From Candidatus Rifleibacteriota bacterium (GTDB lineage: Bacteria > Muiribacteriota > Ozemobacteria > Ozemobacterales > Ozemobacteraceae): a DNA stretch of 6,241 bases. Made by a program: the position numbers and the translations under genes. Below are positions 1 to 6,241 of the stretch, piece after piece (position 1 is the stretch's first letter; each line of letters opens with the position of its first letter). The notes beneath the pieces were generated by a model. The model saw only the letters and a program-made list of their open reading frames with translations. It had not been told where the DNA came from and did not search any database. The stretch covers positions 1-6,241 of the forward strand of contig JAQUZA010000204.1 of assembly GCA_028691595.1 (NCBI GenBank), written 5' to 3'.

Positions 1-820
1 ATGATGCCGAGGCATAACCTGTTGCCCGACTATGTGATACTGTGCGGCAAACTCCGGTTAAAAGAGCATTAAGTCTGTATTGCAGGTGATTTCGCTCTTT
101 TTGCAATGAGTCGACTGTTTCGATAAGCTCTCTTTCGTGTTGCTCGGTGTTTTCAAGGGCGCTCTTCAGTTCTCTGTTGCTGGTTAAAACGTGTTCCAGA
201 TCTTTCTGTGCCTTGTCACGTGAGCTCAGGGCAGCCTGTCGCTCTTCATCAGCATGTTTGATCTGTTCTGCAGACTGCTTGAGGTGCCCCTCATAATCAG
301 CATTCTGGCTCTTCAGCTGATAAGCTCTGCTTCTTAAATCGTCAAGCTCTTTTCTGGCTGATTCAAGTTCACTCTCGCGCTTCTCAAGACTGGTTGATGC
401 CGAAGACAGCTTGAGACTCAACTCTTTGCTGTGCAGCTGCATCTGGGAAATCTGAAAAGCAAGATCTGCAGCCCGCTCATTGGCAGCAGTTGCCGCTTTC
501 TGAGCACCTTTAAGTTCGACCACCGAGTCAGCAAGGCTGAGCTTGAACTCATGAATTTTCTGCTCGCGCAGATCAATTTCATGGCGGAATTTGTCTAACA
601 ACTGCGGCCGAGCAGCATCAGAAGCAAGTTCCTTTGCTTCTTCAACGAGGCAGTCAAAGTCTATTTCAGAGAGAAGACTGGCGTATCTCGCCAGTTCTGC
701 TGTTTCGTCGGTTTCCGGCAGAGTCTGTGCAACCTCAGAAAGGCGTTGCACCAGTGATTTAACAGCTTCAAGCTTGATTGGAAGGCTGCTTTGTTCAGAA
801 TTGCCGGGATTCTGACTCAT
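1..820 (-). CDS. Coiled-coil protein of unknown function (3' end outside the window)
   Basis: I do not recognise a family. The visible 273 codons start at an ATG (820-818), the first start after the in-frame phosphatase stop at 826-824, and stay open to the left edge, so the C-terminus is missing. Residues 1-75 look partly helical and acidic (for example LVEEAKELASDAA). From about residue 80 to 255 the sequence is almost free of Pro and Gly and rich in Glu, Lys, Gln, Ala and Leu with heptad-like Leu spacing, as in a long parallel coiled coil (EKRESELESARKELDDLRSR, then ENTEQHERELIETVDSLQKE). From about 256 (TGVCRTVSHSRATG) the coil character fades, so another segment may follow. There is no signal peptide or membrane segment in the visible part, which suggests a cytoplasmic scaffold or filament-like protein. 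No Shine-Dalgarno is visible; with only three bases separating it from the phosphatase stop, expression is probably by translational coupling. It could be a partner or substrate of the phosphatase, but that rests on position alone. Confidence 0.85.
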   Translation of the reverse strand, partial: MSQNPGNSEQSSLPIKLEAVKSLVQRLSEVAQTLPETDETAELARYASLLSEIDFDCLVEEAKELASDAARPQLLDKFRHEIDLREQKIHEFKLSLADSVVELKGAQKAATAANERAADLAFQISQMQLHSKELSLKLSSASTSLEKRESELESARKELDDLRSRAYQLKSQNADYEGHLKQSAEQIKHADEERQAALSSRDKAQKDLEHVLTSNRELKSALENTEQHERELIETVDSLQKERNHLQYRLNALLTGVCRTVSHSRATGYASAS

Positions 821-826
821 CGATCA
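818..826 (-). other. Stop/start junction TGA-TCG-ATG joining phosphatase and coiled-coil genes
   Basis: The phosphatase stop (826-824), one TCG codon and the ATG of the next gene (820-818) lie in the same reading frame. There is no Shine-Dalgarno in the preceding bases (CTGCAGACTTTTTGATCG). This fits termination-reinitiation by the same ribosome. Occasional UGA read-through would give a phosphatase-coiled-coil fusion, but nothing in the sequence shows that this happens. Confidence 0.7.
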
Positions 827-1618
827 AAAAGTCTGCAGATGCTGATACAGGCAGACGCTGATATTGTCTCCGCCGCCATTGAGGCAGGCACCTTTGACCA
901 ACAACTCGGCAAGCTTTTTAAGGTCGGTACCATCGGGCTTATACTCGCTGTTGACGATTTCTTCGATATCTGAAGACTCAACAAACCCGCATAAACCATC
1001 TGAGCAGAATAGTATCAGATCGCCGTATTCAAGCGGCAGATTTTTGCGGTCAACCTTGATTGCTTCGCCTATGCCAAGGGCACGGGTTATTACATTGCGT
1101 TGAGGGTGAACAAAGGCTTCGTCAGCGGTTATGCGCCCCATATCAATATACTCTTGGACAAGAGAATGGTCTTTGGTTATTGCAGTGAGCTTGTTTTCTC
1201 TGAATCGATAGCCGCGGCTGTCGCCGACATGGGCCAGGGCAAGCCCGTTGCGGTAAATAAGACCGCCGACAATCGTGGTTCCCATGCCTTCCATTTCGGG
1301 GTTCTGACTGGCTTCTTTGAAAATGGTACGGTTTGCATTCTGAAACCATTCTTCGAGAAGAATGGTTTTGTCTGAATTCAGCAGTTCTTCAGGTTGTTTC
1401 TCAAAAAGGTTTCTGACGAGATTCTCTTTAACGGTCTGAACGGCCAGCATCGAGGCAAACTCGCCGGCTGCGGCCCCACCCATCCCGTCTGCCAGAATAA
1501 GGGCGGTTATTTCGATCTGGTTGCCCAGCGGCCCGCAAAGGCTTATGGCGAAACTTTCCGCGTAGTCTTCGTTATTGGGGCGAACTTTACCTTTATCACT
1601 GAGGGTGTAGAAACTCAT
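824..1618 (-). CDS. PP2C-family (PPM) serine/threonine protein phosphatase
   Basis: A complete 264-residue metal-dependent phosphatase, the usual size of stand-alone bacterial PP2Cs such as PrpC, Stp1 or the PstP catalytic domain. It should remove phosphate from Ser/Thr residues of proteins in the cytoplasm using Mn2+ or Mg2+. Motifs in order: GKVRPNNEDY (10-19, with phosphate-binding Arg13 and NED), LADGMGG (42-48, Asp44/Gly45), GMGTT (111-115), AHVGDSRGYRF (129-139; Asp133 matches the third-metal Asp of bacterial members), TKDHSLVQEYIDMG (148-161) opening the flap region, HPQRNVITRALG (171-182), LFCSDGL (203-209, Asp207) and GGGDNISV (248-255, Asp251). All core acidic residues are present, so the enzyme should be active. 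There is no N-terminal extension, membrane anchor or sensor domain. The start is fixed by GGGAG seven bases upstream and by the promoter just beyond it. Family enzymes usually oppose a Hanks-type kinase; none is in this window. Family assignment is very secure, the substrate unknown. Confidence 0.97.
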   Translation of the reverse strand: MSFYTLSDKGKVRPNNEDYAESFAISLCGPLGNQIEITALILADGMGGAAAGEFASMLAVQTVKENLVRNLFEKQPEELLNSDKTILLEEWFQNANRTIFKEASQNPEMEGMGTTIVGGLIYRNGLALAHVGDSRGYRFRENKLTAITKDHSLVQEYIDMGRITADEAFVHPQRNVITRALGIGEAIKVDRKNLPLEYGDLILFCSDGLCGFVESSDIEEIVNSEYKPDGTDLKKLAELLVKGACLNGGGDNISVCLYQHLQTF

Positions 1619-1625
1619 TTTTTTT

Positions 1626-1630
1626 CTCCC
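1626..1630 (-). promoter_or_regulatory. Shine-Dalgarno of the phosphatase gene
   Basis: GGGAG lies seven bases (all A) upstream of the ATG at 1618-1616. Spacing and match are close to ideal and settle the start codon. Confidence 0.85.
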
Positions 1631-1641
1631 ACTTGCAACTC

Positions 1642-1659
1642 AAGGCATTCTAATGCCTT
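1642..1659. promoter_or_regulatory. Perfect 8-bp inverted repeat over the -10, candidate operator
   Basis: On the minus strand this reads AAGGCATT-AG-AATGCCTT: two perfect 8-bp arms with a 2-bp centre. It covers the whole -10 hexamer (1652-1647). A dimeric repressor bound here would block RNA polymerase. It is not followed by a T-run on either strand, so it is not an intrinsic terminator. The cognate regulator is not in the window. The symmetry is seen directly; operator function is inferred. Confidence 0.5.
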
Positions 1660-1675
1660 TGACCATCCAAGTCAA
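1647..1675 (-). promoter_or_regulatory. Sigma70-type promoter of the phosphatase / coiled-coil unit
   Basis: The -35 is TTGACT (1675-1670) and the -10 is TAGAAT (1652-1647), separated by exactly 17 bp; each hexamer matches the consensus at five of six positions. Transcription would begin near 1640, giving a leader of about 22 nt that holds the Shine-Dalgarno. It drives the phosphatase and, by coupling, the coiled-coil gene. It lies entirely between the two coding regions, starting 17 bases after the stop codon of the upstream giant gene. Confidence 0.75.
1659..1675. repeat. Short inverted repeat TTGAC-N7-GTCAA over the -35
   Basis: Two 5-bp arms, TTGAC (1659-1663) and GTCAA (1671-1675), flank seven bases. 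One arm is part of the -35 hexamer. It abuts the larger palindrome at 1642-1659, so symmetric sequence runs across the whole promoter. Five-base arms can easily arise by chance, and here one arm is set by the promoter consensus itself, so regulatory meaning is uncertain. Confidence 0.3.
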
Positions 1676-1691
1676 CGCTTGAAGCTATGAA

Positions 1692-4600
1692 TCACAAAGT
1701 TTTTTGCACCAGTTCAGGTCTGCTTGAAAATGTGTCTATCCAATCGGGAAGATTGCAAAATCTGAACTCTGAACGCTGAAGTTTGACTCCTGGCCCTTCA
1801 AGCACCTGCAGCGTGCCTTTTTCTTTGTGAAGTTCAGGGCATCTGAAAACATCCTTTATGCTGTGCACATGCTCATCGGGTGCATGCAGGGAAAACGGCC
1901 AGTCAGATATGCCGGGAACCGACAGATTTTTGGCCCGGGCCGTTACATCGACGAAATCTGCTCTGGTAAAGATCTCGCCAAAGTTGAAAGCGGGTGTGTG
2001 TTCGGTAATGTGCCTGTTTGAGGCAATACTGACCGGAATATTAAAAAAGCAGGCAGCCGGGTCGGCAAAATAATGGGCCATGGATGAAGAAGACAGGTTG
2101 TTGAGTTTTTCCTTCGTAACTTTCCCGCACGCAACAATTTCGCAAAAAATATGATTTGCAGGTCTGGTGTCCACGTAAGAAAATCCGGGTGACTCTGCTG
2201 CTGAAATATCGGCCGAAACGAAGTTAAACTCAACTCCTGCAGGTTTGATAAAACTTCGCATCATGATGATCCAGTGGATGGCATCCATTGCCAGTTTCGC
2301 AGCTGGCAGGTTTTTCAAGCCAAATTCAGAAAAGTTACTTCGAGGCCCGGTTGTTGCTGATTTTTTAAGCGGATGCCTGAAGCTGTACTGACGAAAAACC
2401 TTTTTAAGGCGGGTTTGTGACTTTTCTTTCATTGCGAAGAATTTGCCGGTGTCTATTGAGTGCTGAAAAATGACCGTTTGAGGTGCAATTTCAATGGCTG
2501 CTGGAATGGCTTTAAAAAGAAAACGGCAGGTTGATTTTTGTGGATAAGATTGGCAGAAATTATCGACAGCAGGGGGCTGGCAGAAAACTTCATCCACGCC
2601 GCGAAAGCTTGTGGCATAACTGAGCGAACATGGCCATGCGAGAAAAAATGCTGTGGTTCTGACTTCATCTGGCGGCTCAATTGTCTGGGTTACCTCTGTC
2701 TGGAAAGCATTGCTGTAATTATCTCGCAGCACTTTGGCAAGAGGAATTTCCGGTTGCCATGGAAACCGGAATGTGCGCAAACGCATCTGGTAAGATTCAC
2801 GGGTCTCTTTTGCTTCAGAAAAGTCTTCTGCCCAGTCGTGCATAAAACTTTCAGCAGAGGCGTAAAAAACTTTGAATGCTGTTTCTGATCGGTGGGCTGT
2901 TGGCCGGTTCAGCAGTGGCATATCTATTACCGGCGAAAAGCTGTTGCCAATGAAACGGGCCGGCAGCGGCAGACCCGTTTTCTGCTCGGCCGGAACAAAT
3001 TTTCTTGCCCGCAGCAGCAGGCGTTTTATCACCGGGCAAACCTGCTTTAAACTTTCGGGCTGAGTTTTTTTTGAGAATGCCAGTTTTTGTTTGTCTGCCG
3101 GCCGAACACATGGTTTGCAAAAACGATTTCTGGCTAAAGGGGTCATGCTGAGCAGGTCAAAGCCTACGGCTTTAACTGCCGGCCTGGAATTCTGCCATGA
3201 ATGGTCGAAGCATTTCTTTTCGGGAGCCGGTGTGAGGATCGAGGTGGTAATCATGACCGGCTTGCAGAACATTTCGTGTATTTGCGACGGGAGCGACAGG
3301 GCGTAGAGCAGTCGTCTGGGGTTTTTCATACTCAGGGGCGGAAGAAACAGTTTTTCGCGCTTTAAAATATAAGCACTCAGAGATGCGGCCCTGGTTGATA
3401 CGCCCTGCAGAACTTTGAAGGTCATTCGACTGTGCAGGTCGATAAAAACGCTCTCAGAAAACCTGAAGGCTGGAAAGCCAAATGGGTGGGGCAGGAGCCG
3501 AAGTCGGCAGGAAAATTTTTTGAATTTTCGTTCCCAGACAGAGGGCAGAATAAAATTTTTCTGTGGCAACATCCCGGGTGAATCCGTGCCGGCAATTTTA
3601 AAGATAAGGGGCAATTCGCGGGTTATTTGTGCCGGCAGGCTGACACTTAAAGGTGCACGCCTCAGGCGGATTCTGCTGGTAAAATTCAAGGTTTTTTCAC
3701 GGCTCTGACAGGAAAATTTTTCGGTGGCTGCTGACTTGAGCATTTTGCCCGTTTCATTGGCCACCTGAATTTTCGACCTGACAACGGCAATAAGCCTTGG
3801 CACACGATCACGCGTGTTGAGAAAAGCTTTATCCGGCAGCGCCTGAAGCTTGAAACGCAGCATTCTCAAAGATCGTTGACGGCGGAAGCCCTGGCTATAA
3901 GCCATATCTGCCAGATGGCTGGTCGTGGAATCAAGCAGGTGGGGGCGATCGATTGAAATGATGTCGGAGAGTTGTGGCCGGCTGGCAAAAAAGAAAAAGC
4001 TATGGCCGGGGGCTTGAAAAAGCATGGCAGCAAAGTTTTTCTTCATTTGGCCGGCAACCTGAAAATCAGGTCGCAAAGAATTATAAGATTCTTTAAACCT
4101 CTTTAAGGGTTCGATTTTGAGCCTTTTGCTGCACAAAAAGCTTGTGTCAGTGAGGTTTTTAAGTTGCTTTAGAGTATAACGGGCATGCGAGGATGCTCGC
4201 AGATAAAAGTGACCGCGTTTCTGCCTGAACGTTAAAGTTTCTGGCAGGTCTGATAGCGACATCTGGTGACGGAATAGCCTGATTTGCGTGCTGTTGATTT
4301 TGATTCTGCTGAATGAGACAGGTAAAAAGCATTTTACCGGTTGGGGTGGGCAGAAATCGGGTGCTGACTTAAGCTCGGTCATTACGGCATGCTTTTCTGG
4401 AAAGCTTTGCCTTTTTAATCTCAGTTTTAGTTTAAAGTGGCTTTCATGAAAGTTTGGCCTGAAACAACCCTGGTTTAAGGGTGTTGAGAATGAAGAGAAT
4501 AGCTGCGCGGAAGTCTGCAGAGGCTTGAGGTTGACCCGGTCTGGTTTTGCAAACGAGGCAGGCGATGGCAGAACGAGCCCGGCAAGAGAAACAGTCGGAT

Positions 4601-5612
4601 TGGCAACGGTGTGAAGTAGTTGCAATTGCCCGCTCTTTTTGTCTGAACATTTCTCTTGAAAAGCGTCCGGATGAACTACTGGCTGCCTAAGATTTCTTGC
4701 GCAGACAGGAGAAAATGCGGTGGCACTCTCAAGAACGAAGTTTGCGTGAATTTCACGGGCCTGAAAATCAGATTCAGGCGAAAAAGGCAGGTTGCTGATA
4801 AAAAGAAGGCGGTTTTTCTGCGAGCGATAAAGCTCATATTCAGGCTCAGAAGAGCTTTGTCTGGCATGACCTGGTGATGAGGTGGCAGGAAACGGTTTCC
4901 TTTTTGCTGAGGGGTCTTCGAATTCTAGGCTCGCGAAAAGATAGCTGTTAATACCGTTTAGAGTGGGTGGCTGGCTGACAAATTTTTTGAACCTGATTCG
5001 TGCCGAAAGCATGCCAAAAAGATCCGTAAACTTGTCATTCAAAGCATTAAGTGAGCTGTTGCCGGTGCTGATCAATTTAAACGGCAGATTTTCACAAAAA
5101 AGCTTGCTGGCAGAGGCTTGACGAACGTTGAAATTATAGCAGTCAGATCTCAGGGATTTTGAACTGGCATTATCACCATCGGCAAGGCACTCTTTTACCG
5201 ATTTTGCGCCGACAGGCCAGTTGGCCGGGGGCTTTTCAGTTTGCAGTTGGGCCGGCGGCAACAGAATGTCATTGATGCAGGCAGGGTGCGAGTGAATTTT
5301 TGGTAAAGAAAAAAGGCTGGGCAATGAGCTGATAAAAGAGGTGATTTCATTTAAGCGACCCGGAATTTCAGGCTTGAAGCGATGGCTGTGCCCAATCTGC
5401 TTTTGCTGCTTAAAAAGTCTTTCGTTACTTGTAGCATAGCATTTTCTTGCTGAAATAGAGTTCGATGGCTGTATCTGCAGATGTTTTTCGGCGAGTAACG
5501 GCTTCCCGGCAAGACTCACCGGTCTTCGGGTAAGAAACACCTTTTTCCCTGATTTTATTGCGGGAACATCCAGAACGGGAAGGAGGTTTCCGGATGGGAT
5601 TTTCAGAGTCAT
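1692..5612 (-). CDS. Giant uncharacterised protein, Phe/Ser/Pro-rich and Gly-poor (1306 aa)
   Basis: I recognise no family, active-site motif or nucleotide-binding loop. The frame is open for 1306 codons with codon use like its neighbours (many CTG, CCG, GCC, ACC, AAA), so it is a real gene. It starts at the ATG (5612-5610) overlapping the preceding stop as ATGA; the next in-frame ATG is codon 201. Composition is odd by direct count: 38 Gly (2.9%), about 105 Phe (8%), 27 Cys, nine Trp, and many Ser and Pro. There is no signal peptide and no hydrophobic run long enough to span a membrane, so it is probably cytoplasmic or released by a non-classical route. Short alternating strand-like stretches recur (FKLKLRLKR 393-401, SRIRLRR 646-652, SCRLRLL 701-707), often next to Pro or LP; a run of four Phe lies at 539-542. 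Most sampled segments are strongly basic, with a more acidic stretch at 921-1020 and a neutral to acidic C-terminus. A degenerate beta-repeat or partly disordered scaffold is possible. Function unknown. Confidence 0.85.
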   Translation of the reverse strand: MTLKIPSGNLLPVLDVPAIKSGKKVFLTRRPVSLAGKPLLAEKHLQIQPSNSISARKCYATSNERLFKQQKQIGHSHRFKPEIPGRLNEITSFISSLPSLFSLPKIHSHPACINDILLPPAQLQTEKPPANWPVGAKSVKECLADGDNASSKSLRSDCYNFNVRQASASKLFCENLPFKLISTGNSSLNALNDKFTDLFGMLSARIRFKKFVSQPPTLNGINSYLFASLEFEDPSAKRKPFPATSSPGHARQSSSEPEYELYRSQKNRLLFISNLPFSPESDFQAREIHANFVLESATAFSPVCARNLRQPVVHPDAFQEKCSDKKSGQLQLLHTVANPTVSLAGLVLPSPASFAKPDRVNLKPLQTSAQLFSSFSTPLNQGCFRPNFHESHFKLKLRLKRQSFPEKHAVMTELKSAPDFCPPQPVKCFLPVSFSRIKINSTQIRLFRHQMSLSDLPETLTFRQKRGHFYLRASSHARYTLKQLKNLTDTSFLCSKRLKIEPLKRFKESYNSLRPDFQVAGQMKKNFAAMLFQAPGHSFFFFASRPQLSDIISIDRPHLLDSTTSHLADMAYSQGFRRQRSLRMLRFKLQALPDKAFLNTRDRVPRLIAVVRSKIQVANETGKMLKSAATEKFSCQSREKTLNFTSRIRLRRAPLSVSLPAQITRELPLIFKIAGTDSPGMLPQKNFILPSVWERKFKKFSCRLRLLPHPFGFPAFRFSESVFIDLHSRMTFKVLQGVSTRAASLSAYILKREKLFLPPLSMKNPRRLLYALSLPSQIHEMFCKPVMITTSILTPAPEKKCFDHSWQNSRPAVKAVGFDLLSMTPLARNRFCKPCVRPADKQKLAFSKKTQPESLKQVCPVIKRLLLRARKFVPAEQKTGLPLPARFIGNSFSPVIDMPLLNRPTAHRSETAFKVFYASAESFMHDWAEDFSEAKETRESYQMRLRTFRFPWQPEIPLAKVLRDNYSNAFQTEVTQTIEPPDEVRTTAFFLAWPCSLSYATSFRGVDEVFCQPPAVDNFCQSYPQKSTCRFLFKAIPAAIEIAPQTVIFQHSIDTGKFFAMKEKSQTRLKKVFRQYSFRHPLKKSATTGPRSNFSEFGLKNLPAAKLAMDAIHWIIMMRSFIKPAGVEFNFVSADISAAESPGFSYVDTRPANHIFCEIVACGKVTKEKLNNLSSSSMAHYFADPAACFFNIPVSIASNRHITEHTPAFNFGEIFTRADFVDVTARAKNLSVPGISDWPFSLHAPDEHVHSIKDVFRCPELHKEKGTLQVLEGPGVKLQRSEFRFCNLPDWIDTFSSRPELVQKTL

Positions 5613-6241
5613 GCACGCATCTTCTCATTTACTTCATTGAATTTCTGGGTGGTTTGCCTGGCAAGGTTCATCAGATCGCGCAATCTCAGATTGGCAATCG
5701 GGTAAACCTCGCGTTTGCCTCTTTGATTAAGGCGGTGATAATGCTGAGCCCGATCATCAAAATTCAGGTGAGCCGCGAGATTAAATTGTTGTTGAATAGA
5801 GAATTCTGCTTCCTCACGACTGGCTTTCTGTGTGAAGAAATTACTGCTGAAAGTCATTCCGGAAACTCTTACATATCTAAGTGCCCATCTGAGGTGATCG
5901 AACAGAATTTCGAGGGGCTCAGGGAACCTTATGAAAAACTGGACTTTTTTCTGGGTGATGCTTCGCAGGGTTCGATGGGCAGAAACTACGAGGGGGTAAC
6001 AGGCGGTAATATTAACCGGGCGTGGCGGCTGGTGCAGGTTTCTGACCACACGCTCCCGGATATTTTCGCTGAGGTGAGATTTTTGCCAGCTGAGCAGGTT
6101 CATATTTCTCTGAATGCGCAGTGCAAGCTTCTCTTCTGCTGAATTCTGCAGTTCGGGCACTTCTATACGTCGAAAGCGCAGGGGAAGGGATTCAGGGATA
6201 CGAATCACGCTGTGGCTGATTGAAAAAACCTGCTGATTACC
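5609..6241 (-). CDS. Uncharacterised basic protein, C-terminal part (5' end outside the window)
   Basis: The frame is open from the right edge to the TGA at 5611-5609, giving 210 visible codons. A GTG at 6208-6206 could start a 199-residue protein, but no Shine-Dalgarno precedes it and the 11 codons upstream (GNQQVFSISHS) read on naturally, so the true start is more likely outside the window. I recognise no domain. The product is rich in Arg, Gln, Asn and Phe, with only two Gly in the last 199 residues. It has a strand-like N-terminal part (VIRIPESLPLRFRRIEVPEL), then VQFFIRF and LEILFDHLRWALRYVRVSG, and a helical C-terminus (LRLRDLMNLARQTTQKFNEV). There is no membrane segment or signal peptide. 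Its stop overlaps the start of the giant gene by four bases, so the two are made together. Codon use supports this strand over the overlapping plus-strand frame. It shares low Gly and high Phe with the giant protein, which may mean a related origin or joint function; that is inference. Confidence 0.75.
   Translation of the reverse strand, partial: GNQQVFSISHSVIRIPESLPLRFRRIEVPELQNSAEEKLALRIQRNMNLLSWQKSHLSENIRERVVRNLHQPPRPVNITACYPLVVSAHRTLRSITQKKVQFFIRFPEPLEILFDHLRWALRYVRVSGMTFSSNFFTQKASREEAEFSIQQQFNLAAHLNFDDRAQHYHRLNQRGKREVYPIANLRLRDLMNLARQTTQKFNEVNEKMRA
5621..5626 (-). promoter_or_regulatory. Weak Shine-Dalgarno-like site before the giant gene
   Basis: GAGAAG lies eight bases upstream of the ATG at 5612-5610, within the end of the preceding gene. 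The match to the anti-Shine-Dalgarno is only partial. With the ATGA overlap, initiation of the giant gene probably depends mostly on coupling to the upstream gene. Confidence 0.3.

Noticed and set aside
1642..1659. The 18-bp palindrome as an intrinsic terminator of the giant gene
   Set aside because: No T-run follows on either strand and it coincides with the -10 of a good promoter; an operator explains it better.
1394..1690. Plus-strand open frame of 98 codons across the phosphatase start and promoter
   Set aside because: Antisense to a clear PP2C coding region and to its promoter, with no recognisable product.
3106..3122. CKPC (residues 832-835 of the giant protein) as a zinc-binding knuckle
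   Set aside because: It is the only CxxC in the protein and no second Cys/His pair is suitably spaced nearby.
4004..5234. 12-bp direct repeat GGCCGGGGGCTT (4004-4015 and 5223-5234)
   Set aside because: About one such pair is expected in a window this size, and the two copies are read in different codon phases, so they do not encode a repeated motif.
2000..5600. Exact repeat VSLAG at residues 32-36 and 341-345 of the giant protein
   Set aside because: One shared five-residue match is about what chance gives in 1306 biased residues; it does not by itself show a repeat.
824..5612. TGA recoded as Gly or Trp, suggested by TGA being the stop of all three genes whose ends are visible and by low Gly
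   Set aside because: GGN Gly and TGG Trp codons are used normally, the PP2C ends at its natural length at TGA, and the ATGA overlap puts the upstream gene and giant gene in different frames.
5558..6142. Plus-strand open frame of 194 codons opposite the coupled upstream gene
   Set aside because: It begins at a TTG, has no partner on its strand, and lies antisense to a frame with good codon use and an ATGA overlap with the next gene. It is a shadow.
6206..6208. GTG as the definite start of the gene at the right edge
   Set aside because: No Shine-Dalgarno in front, and the frame is open through 11 more codons to the window edge, so the gene is better called 5' partial.

Overview
The window is a bacterial segment, dense with genes, of moderate GC (mid-40s to about 50% by eye). 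Every gene I can support lies on the minus strand, so transcription runs from high to low coordinates. Shine-Dalgarno, -35/-10 and ATGA-overlap signals are ordinary bacterial ones. No rRNA, tRNA or universal marker is present, so I do not assign a phylum. No mobile element, CRISPR array or RNA gene was seen.

Layout in transcription order: (1) 6241-5609, the 3' part of a gene whose start is probably outside the window; it encodes a basic, Gly-poor protein I do not recognise. (2) 5612-1692, an uninterrupted 1306-codon gene coupled to the previous one by a 4-bp ATGA overlap. It encodes a very large, Phe/Ser/Pro-rich, Gly-poor protein with no recognisable domain, signal peptide or membrane segment. 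It fills almost two thirds of the window and is the main unknown. (3) 1691-1619, a short intergenic region with a near-consensus sigma70-type promoter (TTGACT, 17 bp, TAGAAT), a perfect 8-bp inverted repeat over the -10, a second short inverted repeat ending on the -35, and a good Shine-Dalgarno. (4) 1618-824, a complete PP2C-family (PPM) Ser/Thr protein phosphatase with all core metal-binding motifs. (5) 820-1, the 5' part of a long alpha-helical coiled-coil protein that begins three bases after the phosphatase stop and runs off the left edge.

Working model: genes 1-2 form one translationally coupled unit. The phosphatase and coiled-coil protein form a second unit with its own, probably repressible, promoter; with no visible terminator between the two units, read-through from the first is possible. 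The phosphatase implies Hanks-type kinase signalling somewhere in the cell, but no kinase or FHA domain is seen here. Any functional link between the giant orphan protein and the phosphatase is inference from proximity only.
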